A stretch of DNA of 38,403 bases from the NCBI GenBank assembly GCA_021806565.1, contig JAJZXK010000025.1, positions 1 through 38,403 on the forward strand. The letters are read 5' to 3'. Positions within the stretch are counted from its first letter, which is position 1, and every line of letters begins with the position of its first letter. A model generated the notes under the pieces. It made no database searches. It was not told where the DNA came from and saw nothing but the letters and a program-made list of their open reading frames with translations. The DNA comes from Bacillota bacterium. GTDB taxonomy: Bacteria > Bacillota > Sulfobacillia > RBS10-35 > JAJYVN01. A program made the translations under genes and the position numbers. Of this stretch, positions 16,440-26,570 are shown piece by piece.

Positions 16440-19400
16440 TCAGTTGCTGACCGCGGCCCCCTCTTCTTCCGCCGACAGCTCCCGCACCTCGTCCTTCGGC
16501 GCGACCCGCAGGAACCGCGGCAGCCATCCGTCCCAGTCCGCCAGGATCTCGCCGGCCCGCTGAGACCCCGTCGCGGCAGCGAACGATTCGATCAGTTCCC
16601 GCAGTCGCGCCGCGTCCGCCTCGAGCATCGGGGTGACGTGCGCGAGTTGCGCGTTGAGCCGCCCCTGAAAACGGCCGTCGACATCGAGGGCGAACACCTC
16701 GCCACCGGTCATGCCCGCCGCGAAGTTGTAGCCGACGCCGCCGAGGATCACCACACTGCCCCCGGTCATGTACTCGCAACCGTGGTCGCCGACACCCTCC
16801 ACGACCGCGGTGGCGCCGGAGTTACGCACCGCGAAGCGCTCCCCGGCGCGGCCGGCGGCGAGCAACGTGCCGGACGTCGCCCCGTACAGCACCGTGTTCC
16901 CCAAGAGCGCATGCTCGTGGCTCGAACCGCGCAGACCGGCGGCCGCGCGCAGGACGACCTCGCCGCCGGCGAGCCCTTTGCCGACGTAATCGTTGGCCCA
17001 ACCCTCCAGGGTGAAGCGCACCCCGGGCGGCAGGAAGGCCCCGAACGACTGCCCGGCCGCACCGGTGAACCGCACCTGGATCTGACCGGCCGGTCGAGGC
17101 TCGTCTCCCCCCGCCCGTTGCATCGCGTACGCCAGACCGGCGCCGACCGTCCGGTCCTGGTTGCAGATCGGCAGCTCCAGGTCCACCGACTTACCCGATT
17201 CCAGGGCGGGCCGCGCGCCTTCGACGATGCGGTCGTCCAGGCGGTCGCGCCTGGGCAGGCGGTTGGGGCCGCCGCCGTGGTGGCGCTTCAGCCCGTCGGT
17301 GCCGTCGGGAAGCCCGAGCAACGGTTGCAGGTCCAACCGGTCCGCCGCCGCGTGGCCCGTCGGCACCTGTTGCAGCAGTTCGGTCCGGCCGATCACCTCG
17401 TCCAGCGACGCGAAGCCGAGTCCGGCCAGGATCTCCCGCACCTCATGCGCCAGGAGCAGGAAGTAGTTGATGACGTGCTCGGGGGTGCCGGGGAACTTCT
17501 TGCGCAGGGCGTCCTTCTGGGTAGCCACACCCACCGGACAGTTGTCCGTGTGGCAGATGCGCATCATGATGCAGCCTTCGGCGATCATGGCGGCGGTGCC
17601 GAAACTGAACTGGTCGGCGCCGAGCAGGGCGGCCAGGACCACGTCCCGACCCGTCTTGAGGCCGCCGTCCACCCGCACCACGACGCGATCCCGCAGGCGG
17701 TTGGCCAGCAGGGTCTGCTGCGTCTCGGCCAACCCAAGTTCCCAAGGCAGCCCCGCGTTCTTGATCGAACTCAGCGGCGAACTGCCGGTACCCCCGGAGT
17801 GCCCGCTGATCAGGATGATGTCGGCATGGCCCTTGGCCACGCCCGCCGCGATCACCCCCACACCGGTCTGCGAGACCAGCTTGACGGAGATCTCGGCCCG
17901 CGGATTCGCCTGCTTGAGGTCGTAGATCAGTTGCGCCAGATCCTCGATGGAGTAGATGTCATGGTGGGGCGGCGGCGAGATCAGCGCCACCCCGGGCGTG
18001 GTGTGCCGCAGTTGCGCCACATACTCGGTCACCTTGTTGCCGGGGATCTGCCCGCCCTCGCCCGGCTTGGATCCCTGGGCCATCTTGATCTGGATCTCGG
18101 CAGCCGACGCCAGATAGGCCGGGGTGACGCCGAAGCGTCCCGAGGCCACCTGCTTGATGGCGCTGTTGCGCTCGGTGCCGAACCGGGCCGGGTCCTCGCC
18201 GCCCTCGCCCGACCCCGAACGGGCCCCGAGCCGGTTCATGGCGACGGCCAGGGTCTGGTGGGCCTCCGGCGAGAGCGACCCGAGGGACATCGAGCCGGTC
18301 GAGAAGCGGCGCACGATCGCGGCGGCCGGCTCCACCGCCTCGACGGCAATGGGTGCGCGGTCGCTGCGCATCTGCAGGAGGTGGCGGAGTTGGGTCACCC
18401 CCTGGCGCTCCGCCACGTCCAGGTAGTGGCGGTAGAGGTCCCGCGTCTGCGGCGGCACCTCGCCGTCCGCGGGGATCAGACCGTTGCGCACCGCCGCGTG
18501 CATGGCGTCCACCACGGCCGGGGTGTACTCGTGGGTCTCCCCGCCGGTGCGGGGGCGGTAGAAGCCGTGCAGGGCCGACTTGGATGACACCTCCGGGAAC
18601 GCGGCCGCGTGCCAGCCGAGCACCAGGGCGCCGAAGGCCTCGAAGTCGTTGCCGCCGAACCGGGACGGCGTGCCGGCGAAGCAGCGCTCCATCACGGCGG
18701 CGTCGATCCCGACCGCCTCGAAGATCTGGGCGCCGGTATAGCTTTCCACGATGGAGATGCCCATCTTGGACATCACCTTCTTGATCCCCTCGCCGGCGGC
18801 GGTCCGGTAGGCGGCCTGCGCCTGCTCAACCGACGCCGCGTGGCGGACGCGTCCCTCGGACACCATGGCGGCAACCGTCGCCATGGTCAGATACGGCTGG
18901 ATGGCGTTGGCCCCGTAGCCCAGCAGCGCCGCCAGGTGGTGCACCTCGCGCGGCTCGGCCGTCTCGGCGACCAGGCTGACCCGCATCCTCGATCCGCCGC
19001 GGATCAGGTGGTGGTGCACCGCACCCACGGCCATCAGGATGGGGATGGCGGCGTGGTCGGCGTCCACGGCACAGTCGCTGAGCACCAGCACACCCGCCCC
19101 GGACTCCACCGCCGCCGCCGCCGCCGCGCATAACCGGTCGATGGCCGCTTCGAGCCCCTGGGGTCCGCCGGCGCAGGGGAAGGTGGTTTCCAGCGTCACG
19201 ACGCGGAAGGCCGGATCCTCCTGGCCGAGGCGGCGGATGGCGGCGAGTTCTCCGCCGAGCAGGATCGGGCTCGGCATCTCGATCAGGTGGGCGTGGGCGG
19301 CACCCTCCTCCAGGAGGCTGCCGCGCGGGCCGAGCAGCGTGCGCAGCGAGAAGACCAAGTCTTCGCGCAGGTGGTCGATCGGCGGGTTGGTCACCTCCGC

Positions 19401-20963
19401 GAAGCGCTGCTTGAAGTAGTGGAAGAGCGGCCGCTCCTTGTCAGAGAACACCGCGTGCGGGGTGTCGTCCCCCATGGAGCCGACCGACTCCTTGCCATGC
19501 TCGACCATCGGCCGCAGCAGGTGGATGGTGTCCTCATGGGTGTACGCGAAGGCCCGCTGCAGGCGTTCGAGGTCCGGCGGCGCAAGGTGGTCCCGGTCGT
19601 TACCCACTGCAACTTCGGCCCACGCCAAGCGCGCCCCGGTCACCATGGCGCCTTGAAGCCACGACCCATACGGCCTCCGGCCGCAGACCTCGTCTTTGAC
19701 CTCGTCGGATTCCATCACCCGGCCCTCCGCGAGATCGACGCAGAGGATCTGCCCGGGCCCCAACTTGCCGTAACGGACAACGTGCGCGGGATCGAGCGAC
19801 CAGGCCCCGACCTCGGAACCGGCGGCGACCCAGCCGTCGTCGCTGATCGCATACCGCAGGGGACGCAGGCCGTTGCGGTCCAGGCAGGCGCCGAAGACGC
19901 GGCCGTCGCCGAACACCAGCGCCGCCGGGCCATCCCACGGTTCCATCAGCGCCGCATGGTAGCGATAGAAATCCCGCCGCGCCGGGTCCATCTCGGAGAT
20001 GGTCTCCCACACCTCGGGCACCAGCAGCATCATCACGTGGCGCAGATCCCGCCCGGACAGGTGCAGCAACTCCGCCACGTTATCCAGGGCACCGGAGTCG
20101 GAGGATTCGGGATCGCAGACCGGCCGCAACCGATCGCCCAGGCGGACCCAGGGGCCCGACTCGAGCTGCGCCTCCCGGGCCCGCATCCAGGTGACGTTCC
20201 CCTGGAGCGTGTTGATCTCGCCGTTGTGCGCCAGGCGTCGGAATGGCTGCGACCGGCGCCAGGCCGGCGCGGTGTTGGTGCTGTAGCGCTGGTGGTAGAT
20301 CACCGCGGCGGTGCGGAAGGCGGGGTCGCGCAGGTCGGCGTAGAAGTCCGCGAGTTGCGCGGCCAGCATCAGGCCCTTGTAGACGACCGTCCTGGCGGAA
20401 AGCGACGCCACATACACGTCGTCGCGGCCGGGAGCCCAGGTGGAGACCGCCGCTTCGACGCGGCGCCGCGCCGCGTACAGGCGGCGTTCGAACTCCTCCT
20501 CCCCGGTGCCGCCGGGGCGCGCCACCAGCAGGTGCTCGATCACGGGACAGCCGGCCCGCGCCTGGCTGCCCAGGACGTCCTCGGTCACGGGTACGGGCCG
20601 CCAGAGGAAGTCCTCCAGGGCCTCCTGCCGCAGGGCCTCCTCGGCGGCCGCCTGGACGCGCGCCCGTTCGGCCGTGTCGCGCGGCAGGAAGAACACACCG
20701 ACCCCGACGGCCCGCGGGCGGGGCCGGCCCGACCGGGCGAAGATGTCGCTGAACAGCTCTTGCGGCACCTGGGTGAGTACACCGGCCCCGTCCCCGGTCT
20801 CAGCGTCTCCGGCCGTCGCACCCCGGTGTTCCAGGCCGGCGAGGGCCACCAGAGCCATGCGCAGCACCTCATGCGAAGCGCCGCGCGTATTGGCGATAAA
20901 ACCCACACCACACGCATCATGCTCGAGTCGGGGATCAAAGAGCGACCGCTGCGGTCCGCCCAC
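16440..20963 (-). CDS. gltB: Glutamate synthase large subunit
   Basis: 1507 residues, full family length. It transfers the amide nitrogen of glutamine to 2-oxoglutarate to make two glutamates. The N-terminal glutaminase domain has the maturation cysteine in HDACGVGFIANTRG (Cys about 18, so a short propeptide is expected). YHQRYSTNTAPAW, RPLRYAISDDGW and GELAAIRRLGQEDP are also seen. The FMN synthase domain contains SGEGGEDPARFG and GEGGQIPGNKV; the 3Fe-4S cysteines lie around residue 1130 (CIMMRICHTDNCPVG). The C-terminal glycine-rich beta-helix follows (GANDYVGKGL-like repeats, YMTGGSVVILGGVGYNFAAG). GTG 20963 has AAGGGGTGA upstream. No small subunit (gltD) is adjacent, so whether it uses ferredoxin or NADPH is open. 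Confidence 0.97.
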   Translation of the reverse strand: MGGPQRSLFDPRLEHDACGVGFIANTRGASHEVLRMALVALAGLEHRGATAGDAETGDGAGVLTQVPQELFSDIFARSGRPRPRAVGVGVFFLPRDTAERARVQAAAEEALRQEALEDFLWRPVPVTEDVLGSQARAGCPVIEHLLVARPGGTGEEEFERRLYAARRRVEAAVSTWAPGRDDVYVASLSARTVVYKGLMLAAQLADFYADLRDPAFRTAAVIYHQRYSTNTAPAWRRSQPFRRLAHNGEINTLQGNVTWMRAREAQLESGPWVRLGDRLRPVCDPESSDSGALDNVAELLHLSGRDLRHVMMLLVPEVWETISEMDPARRDFYRYHAALMEPWDGPAALVFGDGRVFGACLDRNGLRPLRYAISDDGWVAAGSEVGAWSLDPAHVVRYGKLGPGQILCVDLAEGRVMESDEVKDEVCGRRPYGSWLQGAMVTGARLAWAEVAVGNDRDHLAPPDLERLQRAFAYTHEDTIHLLRPMVEHGKESVGSMGDDTPHAVFSDKERPLFHYFKQRFAEVTNPPIDHLREDLVFSLRTLLGPRGSLLEEGAAHAHLIEMPSPILLGGELAAIRRLGQEDPAFRVVTLETTFPCAGGPQGLEAAIDRLCAAAAAAVESGAGVLVLSDCAVDADHAAIPILMAVGAVHHHLIRGGSRMRVSLVAETAEPREVHHLAALLGYGANAIQPYLTMATVAAMVSEGRVRHAASVEQAQAAYRTAAGEGIKKVMSKMGISIVESYTGAQIFEAVGIDAAVMERCFAGTPSRFGGNDFEAFGALVLGWHAAAFPEVSSKSALHGFYRPRTGGETHEYTPAVVDAMHAAVRNGLIPADGEVPPQTRDLYRHYLDVAERQGVTQLRHLLQMRSDRAPIAVEAVEPAAAIVRRFSTGSMSLGSLSPEAHQTLAVAMNRLGARSGSGEGGEDPARFGTERNSAIKQVASGRFGVTPAYLASAAEIQIKMAQGSKPGEGGQIPGNKVTEYVAQLRHTTPGVALISPPPHHDIYSIEDLAQLIYDLKQANPRAEISVKLVSQTGVGVIAAGVAKGHADIILISGHSGGTGSSPLSSIKNAGLPWELGLAETQQTLLANRLRDRVVVRVDGGLKTGRDVVLAALLGADQFSFGTAAMIAEGCIMMRICHTDNCPVGVATQKDALRKKFPGTPEHVINYFLLLAHEVREILAGLGFASLDEVIGRTELLQQVPTGHAAADRLDLQPLLGLPDGTDGLKRHHGGGPNRLPRRDRLDDRIVEGARPALESGKSVDLELPICNQDRTVGAGLAYAMQRAGGDEPRPAGQIQVRFTGAAGQSFGAFLPPGVRFTLEGWANDYVGKGLAGGEVVLRAAAGLRGSSHEHALLGNTVLYGATSGTLLAAGRAGERFAVRNSGATAVVEGVGDHGCEYMTGGSVVILGGVGYNFAAGMTGGEVFALDVDGRFQGRLNAQLAHVTPMLEADAARLRELIESFAAATGSQRAGEILADWDGWLPRFLRVAPKDEVRELSAEEEGAAVSN

Positions 20964-21816
20964 CGGGCTTCACCCCTTCCGCGTGCACCGCCTGCCGCCA
21001 TAGCAACGGCAGCGGGGCCATACCCGGCCCACAGACGCACCTGGCTCCTTCTGGGGCCGCACCCACCCTGGGTTGACCGGCAGCCCGGCTCAGACAGGAG
21101 GCGTCGCCCTCGGCGAGGTCCGGCCGGAGCGACGTCCAGGGCACCATGACACACCCTCACCCCGGATCACCGAGGGCTGCGGTGCGCAAATGACAGCGTG
21201 CGCCGGAATCCGCGCCGGCCGCTTCGGGCCTGGCATCCCGTCGCACGCCGATCGACACCGGCCTCCAGTCTACCTGTCGCCTGGTCTGCGGTAAAGAAGG
21301 GAACAAGCGCCAGAACCCGCGCGGCAGGGGTGCCACGAGCCCGCTCAAGAACCGACGGCTTCCGCTCCGGTCTGCGCCTGCACTGCGCCATGCCGTCGGT
21401 CGCCGGCCACACAAGGCGTCGACCCAAGGGAGGTGCGAGCCACGATGGTCCAGAAGCAGCCAACGGGCGTCACCTGTCCATTCCCTCAGTGAATCGCCCA
21501 TATGCCACACCGTCGACGCTCTTCCCAGGTGGTGGTGGCACCGACGCCCTGAACCGGTTAGATTCGAACGGGCCGGGTGAAGGGGTGACGAAGATGGCGG
21601 CGTTGCTGACCGTCGCGGCAAGCGGCTTGCCGTGGTCGCGCAGGGCACCATTCCGCGCTCCGCCCTGACGCCCGCGGCGCCGGCGGCGTCGGGGCGGAGC
21701 GCACCGTCGAGCGTGCGTACGGTATGAAGCGATCGGTCAGCGCTAAACCGCTGTGTCCACTGCATCTTCGGAAAGTGGGTGTGGGAAGACTCTATACACT
21801 GGAAGGGGATGACCGG
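20964..21816. other. 850-base region between divergent gltB and the ABC operon, no gene recognised
   Basis: Several overlapping arginine/proline-rich frames exist but none looks coding. A possible 24-codon leader ORF (21594-21668) is preceded by AAGGGGTGA and lies 148 bases before the binding-protein gene; support is weak. Near 21551 GAACCGGTT is followed by GATTCGAAC, a partly palindromic stretch that could be regulatory. GC-rich hairpins occur upstream of gltB, but no riboswitch family was recognised. Confidence 0.4.
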
Positions 21817-23289
21817 ATGCCGATGCGTCCACGCACCTATGCCCGGGAATCTGGAACGGACGGGAGCTCCGCGAAGTCGGCGGTTTCCAGACGGGGGGCC
21901 CTGCGAACCGCGGCTTTGGGCGCCGTGGGCATCTCGTTCGGCACGATGTTCGGCGTCGCCGGATGCGGCCCGGCGGCCAAGCCGGGTGCGAAAACCGGTG
22001 GAACCAAGGCCAAGGTCACGATCCGCGTCGGGCTGTATCAGTCGGCGAGCCAGTCCCAGTGGAAGGCCATCACCTCGTATGCGTTCCCGCTATTCATGAA
22101 GAAAAACCCCGACATCAACCTGGTCTGGGTACCGGAGCCGCCCACCAGCAACCTCACCCAGAAGGTCATCACGATGTATGCCGCGCATACGGCTCCCGAC
22201 ATCATCCAGGACTGCTGCTCCGACCTGCCGACCTACGCGTCCAAGGGCATGCTGCTGGACCTCACCTCGTACATCAAGACGGACTGGCCCCAGAACTGGG
22301 AATCGGACTTCCTGCCCTCCCAGTTGGCGGCGGAGGTGATGACCACGCCGTACCATGCGGGACGGTTCGCCCTGCCGACCTACTGCGGCACCATGGGCAT
22401 GTTCTACAACGTCGACCGCTTCAAGCAGGCGAAGCTCGGCACCCCGGATGCCACCTGGACCTTCACCGACTGGGCCAACGCGATGAACCGCCTCAACGAT
22501 CCGGCGCACAAGCGGTACGGCGGGTTGATCCCCTGGACCCCCGACGACCGCTTCGCCGCGGACCTCCTGGCCCCATTCGGCGCGCGCCTGGTGGACGCCG
22601 CCAATCCGTCCAAGGCCGCCGTCGACACCAAGCAGGGACTCGCGGCCGTCACCTGGCTCTACGACCTGTTTTACACCTCCAAGTCCGTCATCCCGTGGGA
22701 CGCGGCCCACTGGGGATCGCCGTCCTTCCCCGGGCTGCCGGAGGAGGGCATCTTCGCCCAGGAACTGGCCTCCGTCATGGGCGAGGGCAGCTGGATGATC
22801 GAGCGCGTCGCCCAGTCGGTCGGCAGCAAGTTCCATTGGGCCATCGCCGAGCCCCCGAAGGGGCCGGTCAAGCGGTCCACGCTGTCGACGACGGACGGCT
22901 ACGCCATCATCAAGACGACCAAGCATCCCGCCGAGGCATGGAAGGTGCTCAGCTGGCTGGCGAGCAGCGAGTTCGGCAAGATTCTGGTGGAAAAGGCGTT
23001 CCTGCAGCCGAGCCGCAAGTCGCTCATCCCATACTTCATCAAGTACGCGGAGACGTCCAACCCCGTGCTGAAGAACGTGAACCTGTCGGCGCTGACCGAT
23101 GGACTCACCAAGAACTGGGCCACCCCGGAGCAATTGTTCACATATGAGGCCGAGGCCCTGGTGTCCTACAAGGCGGTCATGTCGCAGAGCCTCTACTCCC
23201 TGAAGCCGAACCTGTCGCCCGCGCAGATCGTGTCGGAACTGGCCAAGCAGATCGACGCCTCGCAGACCAAGGCCGCCTCCGGCGGATAG
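21817..23289 (+). CDS. Extracellular solute-binding protein (family 1, sugar type), Tat-like lipoprotein
   Basis: 490 residues. The signal region has SRRGALRTAALGAVGISF with twin arginines at 25-26, then a lipobox GVAGC with Cys50, so it is probably exported by Tat and lipid-anchored outside the membrane. The mature part is a family 1 binding protein (FPLFMKKNPDINLVWVPEP, APDIIQDCCSDLPTYASKG, GTMGMFYNVDRFKQAKL, WTFTDWANAMNRL, STTDGYAIIKTTKHPAEAWK), the fold that binds oligosaccharides or glycerol-3-phosphate-like ligands. ATG 21817 has GGAAGGGG eight bases upstream. It is followed by two permease genes, forming an import operon. The ligand is not inferable. Confidence 0.95.
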   Translation: MPMRPRTYARESGTDGSSAKSAVSRRGALRTAALGAVGISFGTMFGVAGCGPAAKPGAKTGGTKAKVTIRVGLYQSASQSQWKAITSYAFPLFMKKNPDINLVWVPEPPTSNLTQKVITMYAAHTAPDIIQDCCSDLPTYASKGMLLDLTSYIKTDWPQNWESDFLPSQLAAEVMTTPYHAGRFALPTYCGTMGMFYNVDRFKQAKLGTPDATWTFTDWANAMNRLNDPAHKRYGGLIPWTPDDRFAADLLAPFGARLVDAANPSKAAVDTKQGLAAVTWLYDLFYTSKSVIPWDAAHWGSPSFPGLPEEGIFAQELASVMGEGSWMIERVAQSVGSKFHWAIAEPPKGPVKRSTLSTTDGYAIIKTTKHPAEAWKVLSWLASSEFGKILVEKAFLQPSRKSLIPYFIKYAETSNPVLKNVNLSALTDGLTKNWATPEQLFTYEAEALVSYKAVMSQSLYSLKPNLSPAQIVSELAKQIDASQTKAASGG

Positions 23290-23361
23290 TCCTTCTGGTC
23301 GGGCGGCGTGCCCCGGTGCCCACCGCCCGACCACACACTCGGAGGGAGGTGCGGTTTGGCC

Positions 23362-24285
23362 ATGTCGACGGCGCGGGTTGCCGCAACGACCGGTGAAGGG
23401 GTTCTGGCGCGTCGGCGGGCAAGGGCGGCCTGGTGGTTCCTGCTTCCATGGGGGATCGGGTTCCTCGCGTTCACCCTCTACCCCATGGCCGACTCGCTGT
23501 GGCTCAGCTTCACCAACTATGACATCCTGAACAAACCACATTTCGTGGGTGCCGCGAATTACGCCTCGATGCTGGCGCCGCACTCCCTGTTCTGGCAGTG
23601 CCTGAAAGTCACCGGCTATTACGTGATCGGCTCCGTGCCGATCGGGACATCCATCGCGCTGGCCCTGGCGATCATGCTCAACCAGCGCGTGTGGGGCGAG
23701 GGATTGTTCCGTACCCTCTTCTACATCCCGTCGGTGGTCTCCGGCGTGGCGGCGTCGATCCTATGGGAGTGGATCTACCAACCGCAGTTCGGCCTGTTGA
23801 ACTCAGGCCTGTACAGCGTCTTTCACATCTCGAACGGCCCGCAGTGGCTGCAGAGCACGCATACCGCCATGATCTCCCTGATCATCATGAGCTTCTGGAC
23901 CGTCGGCGGCCCCATGCTCATCTACCTGGCCGGGCTGCAGGGCATCCAGTACGAGCTCTACGAGGCGGCCAAAGTGGACGGAGCCCGCACCTGGGTGCTC
24001 TTCCGCCACATCACGGTGCCGATGCTGACGCCCCAGATCCTCTTCAACGTGGTGCTCGGCGTCATCGCCTCGTTCCAGGTGTTCACGTCCGCGTACATCA
24101 TGACCGACGGCGGACCAGGCTACTCCACCACCACGCTGGTCCTGTATCTGTACCGGGCGGCGTTCCGCGAGTTCCGCATGGGCTACGCCAGTGCGGTGGC
24201 GTGGGCGATCTTCGCCATGATCGTCGTGCTGACCGCCCTGGTATTCCGGAGCCTGGCGAAGCGGGTGTTTTACGGTGGGGAATGA
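23362..24285 (+). CDS. Sugar ABC transporter permease (MalF/UgpA type)
   Basis: 307 residues, six predicted membrane spans starting with WWFLLPWGIGFLAFTLYPMA. The cytoplasmic EAA loop that contacts the ATPase reads ELYEAAKVDGARTWVLFRHI (about residues 200-220). The end LVLYLYRAAFREFRMGYASA is typical of MalF/UgpA-like subunits. ATG 23362 follows GGAGGGAGGT; an in-frame TTG sits 6 bases earlier. It lies 72 bases after the binding-protein gene and overlaps the next permease by 11 bases. Confidence 0.95.
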   Translation: MSTARVAATTGEGVLARRRARAAWWFLLPWGIGFLAFTLYPMADSLWLSFTNYDILNKPHFVGAANYASMLAPHSLFWQCLKVTGYYVIGSVPIGTSIALALAIMLNQRVWGEGLFRTLFYIPSVVSGVAASILWEWIYQPQFGLLNSGLYSVFHISNGPQWLQSTHTAMISLIIMSFWTVGGPMLIYLAGLQGIQYELYEAAKVDGARTWVLFRHITVPMLTPQILFNVVLGVIASFQVFTSAYIMTDGGPGYSTTTLVLYLYRAAFREFRMGYASAVAWAIFAMIVVLTALVFRSLAKRVFYGGE

Positions 24286-25180
24286 GGCGGCCAGCCGACG
24301 ATTGGGATTCCCAGACCAGATCCTCGCCGGACACTTCCGGCACGGGCGCTGGCTGTCGCTGGTGCTGCGCCTGGGCCTCTATGTGCTCATGCTGCTGCTC
24401 TCGCTGCTCTTCGCGTTTCCGCTCCTTTGGATGCTGACGATGTCGCTGAAGCCGGACAGTCAGCAGTACTCGTTCCCTCCGCAATGGATTCCGTCGACCT
24501 TCCACTTGCAGAACTACGTACTGGGCTGGACGACCGTCGGCTTCGGCCACTTTTTCGCGGTCTCGCTGGTGTACGCGCTGTTTTCCACGGGGGGCGTGGT
24601 CGTTTCCTGCAGCATGGCGGCCTATGCCCTGGCGCGCCTGCGCTTCCGCGCCCGCAATGTGATCTTCTACGTGGTCCTCGCCACACTGATGCTGCCGCCG
24701 CAGGTGACGCTCATCCCGGTCTACCTGATCTTCCGCGACCTGCACTGGCTGAACACGCTGCTGCCGCTGATCGTGCCGCAGTGGTTCGCGGTCAACGCCT
24801 TCAGCGTCTTCCTGCTGCGACAGTTCTTCCTGACGCTGCCCCGGGATCTGGACGACGCCGGGCGTATCGACGGAGCCACCGAGTTCGGCATCTTCCGCCA
24901 TATCATCATGCCGCTGAGCCGGCCCGCCCTGGCGGTGGTCGCCCTCTTCCAGGGGGTCTTCGCCTGGAGCGACTTCTTCGGCCCGCTCATCTATGAGACC
25001 AGCCAGCGCAACTTCCCGGTCGCGCTGGGGCTGACCTACTTCGAGGACCAGTATGGCGCCATGCATCTGAATCAGATGATGGCGATGACGGTGCTCTCGG
25101 TGCTGCCGGTCTTCGTGGTGTTCTTCCTGTTCCAGCGGTACTTCATCCGCGGCATCGTGCTCTCGGGAGTCTCTCGCTAG
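24275..25180 (+). CDS. Sugar ABC transporter permease (MalG/UgpE type)
   Basis: 301 residues, six membrane spans. The EAA-type loop is RDLDDAGRIDGATEFGIFRH (about residues 190-209), and TLMLPPQVTLIPVYLIFRDL and SDFFGPLIYETSQRNFPVAL are strongly MalG/UgpE-like. GTG 24275 overlaps the upstream permease end, implying coupling. No ATP-binding subunit follows; such importers often share one MsmX/UgpC-type ATPase encoded elsewhere, which I infer here. Confidence 0.95.
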   Translation: MGNEAASRRLGFPDQILAGHFRHGRWLSLVLRLGLYVLMLLLSLLFAFPLLWMLTMSLKPDSQQYSFPPQWIPSTFHLQNYVLGWTTVGFGHFFAVSLVYALFSTGGVVVSCSMAAYALARLRFRARNVIFYVVLATLMLPPQVTLIPVYLIFRDLHWLNTLLPLIVPQWFAVNAFSVFLLRQFFLTLPRDLDDAGRIDGATEFGIFRHIIMPLSRPALAVVALFQGVFAWSDFFGPLIYETSQRNFPVALGLTYFEDQYGAMHLNQMMAMTVLSVLPVFVVFFLFQRYFIRGIVLSGVSR

Positions 25181-25184
25181 GGTC

Positions 25185-25204
25185 GGGGGGCCGCGCGGCC
25201 CCCC
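25185..25204. terminator. Bidirectional hairpin after the ABC operon
   Basis: GGGGGGCC (25185-25192) and GGCCCCCC (25197-25204) form an 8-bp stem with a GCGC loop, between the permease stop and the convergent MTH1187-family gene. No T-run. Confidence 0.55.
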
Positions 25205-25220
25205 TGCCCCCGCCCGGTGG

Positions 25221-25538
25221 TCACCCGACCGGAGCCGCCTGGCGGCGGACCGCCGCCACCTTCGCCTCCATGCTGGCGGACTTGTCCCGGCGCTCGTCGA
25301 TCTTGATCACGGTGGACACCCGCTCCGCTCCGGCCGCGAACACCGCCTCCTGCATCTGCTGCACCACCTCGAGGATGCGGCCGAGGTCTCCCTCGACGGT
25401 GGTGAACATCGGTCCCAGTTCGTGGCGGAGATCGGGCACCTGCGCCAGGACTTCCTCCGCCGCGGCCACGAACCGGCTCACACTCGGCGTGGCCGTTCCC
25501 ACCGGCGCAATGCTGACGGCCACGATCGCCTTTCCCAT
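25221..25538 (-). CDS. MTH1187 / thiamine-binding-fold protein (DUF77)
   Basis: 105 residues, the usual size. Family features are IVAVSIAPVGTATPSVSRFV, then HELGPMFTTVEGDLGRILEV and RVSTVIKIDERRDK. The fold binds thiamine or pyrimidine precursors in characterised relatives, but here no thiamine genes are adjacent. ATG 25538 has GGGGGAGGG upstream. It lies 104 bases downstream of the peptidoglycan-binding-repeat gene on the same strand. Confidence 0.93.
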   Translation of the reverse strand: MGKAIVAVSIAPVGTATPSVSRFVAAAEEVLAQVPDLRHELGPMFTTVEGDLGRILEVVQQMQEAVFAAGAERVSTVIKIDERRDKSASMEAKVAAVRRQAAPVG

Positions 25539-25642
25539 GCGAAAGCCCTCCCCCGTCGGCGCGTCTGACCACCCCCAGCATGCCACAGCAGCCGACCTGG
25601 GGCTCCACCCGCGGCGGCCCGCGCCCGCCCCGAAGGCGAGGC

Positions 25643-26470
25643 TCAACCGAGGTCGGGCACGGGCGCCGGCCAGGGCGCGGGGTGCGGGTTCAACCGGCCC
25701 AGGGTGAAGAAAACCTCCGCCCCGGCGATGCCGTCCTCCATCAGGCCGTGCGCGCGCTGGAAGTGGCGGATGGCCGCGACGGTGCTGGGGCCGCAGTGGC
25801 CGTCGATGCGATCGGTATATACACCGGCCTGGCGCAGCCGCACCTGGAGGTAGGCGACGTCCAGGCCGTTGCGGCCGGTGAACAGGGCGCGCCCGCCGGC
25901 CGCCGTGAGCAGCAGCAGGGCATTGTAGTGCTCCTGCCCGACATCGGGACCCGCGGGCAGGCCGGGATCGCCGCAACCCGCCGCGTCGGCGCGGAAGGCG
26001 GCCAGGGCCGCATCGCCCTCCGACCCGTAGCGCCCGTCCGCCGGCCCGCCGAGCAGACGGGCGTAGCGGAACAGGGCCAGGCGGTTGTGCAACACGTAGG
26101 CGTCCCCGCCCGTCGCGCCCGGGTGGAGCGTCCGCTCGCCGAAAGCCGGGCCGCCGTAGGTGACGTGCGGCCCCACCCCGTGGCCCAGGGCGAAGTAAGT
26201 CGAGGGGCCGACCACGCCATCTGCGGCGAGCCGGAAGTGGCGCTGCAGGTCGCGGGCCGCTTCACCGCTCGCCGCGTCAAACACCCCGCTAACCGGCGGG
26301 CGCGACGGAGCCGGCCGGTCGAGAAGGGCATGCAGCGTTTGGGCCATGGCCTGAAAGACGGCCACATCGGTGCCGCCCAGCGGGGGATGCTGCACCAGCA
26401 GGCTCCGGCTGCCGAAGGGGACGGCCGGGCCGAATCGCTGCTCGAAGCGTGCCACCACGGCTGCCTCCAC
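25643..26470 (-). CDS. Peptidoglycan-binding-repeat protein, no catalytic domain seen
   Basis: 275 residues made of three PG_binding_1-like units: residues about 45-95 ([29 protein letters not shown]), 120-165 ([36 protein letters not shown]) and 205-260 ([40 protein letters not shown]). No signal peptide, lipobox or hydrolase domain is visible, so it may be cytoplasmic or a spore-type structural protein. It starts at GTG 26470 with a weak ribosome binding site. It is divergent from the succinate dehydrogenase/fumarate reductase operon, about 100 bases away. Confidence 0.82.
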   Translation of the reverse strand: MEAAVVARFEQRFGPAVPFGSRSLLVQHPPLGGTDVAVFQAMAQTLHALLDRPAPSRPPVSGVFDAASGEAARDLQRHFRLAADGVVGPSTYFALGHGVGPHVTYGGPAFGERTLHPGATGGDAYVLHNRLALFRYARLLGGPADGRYGSEGDAALAAFRADAAGCGDPGLPAGPDVGQEHYNALLLLTAAGGRALFTGRNGLDVAYLQVRLRQAGVYTDRIDGHCGPSTVAAIRHFQRAHGLMEDGIAGAEVFFTLGRLNPHPAPWPAPVPDLG

Positions 26471-26570
26471 CAGAAAGGATGCATCAGGCTACGCCTTCGG
26501 CCCGGGCGGGGTTCCTGCAAGATCCGCGGCAGGGAGCGCGCCGCCCGGAGGGAAACAGGGGGGGCAGGTA

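Noticed and set aside
15951..18587. 878-codon plus-strand frame opposite gltB
   Set aside because: It is a shadow of the NHL gene end and of gltB read antisense; low-complexity and without domains.
21000..21100. T-box-like tail (minus strand CAGGGTGGGTGCGGCC) upstream of gltB
   Set aside because: It misses the ACC of the T-box consensus (AGGGTGGNACCGCG), no specifier stem was seen, and T-boxes are not expected before gltB.
21157..21765. 202-codon minus-strand frame
   Set aside because: Composition is arginine/serine/proline-rich without motifs, and other frames over the same bases are equally open; typical of non-coding high-GC DNA.
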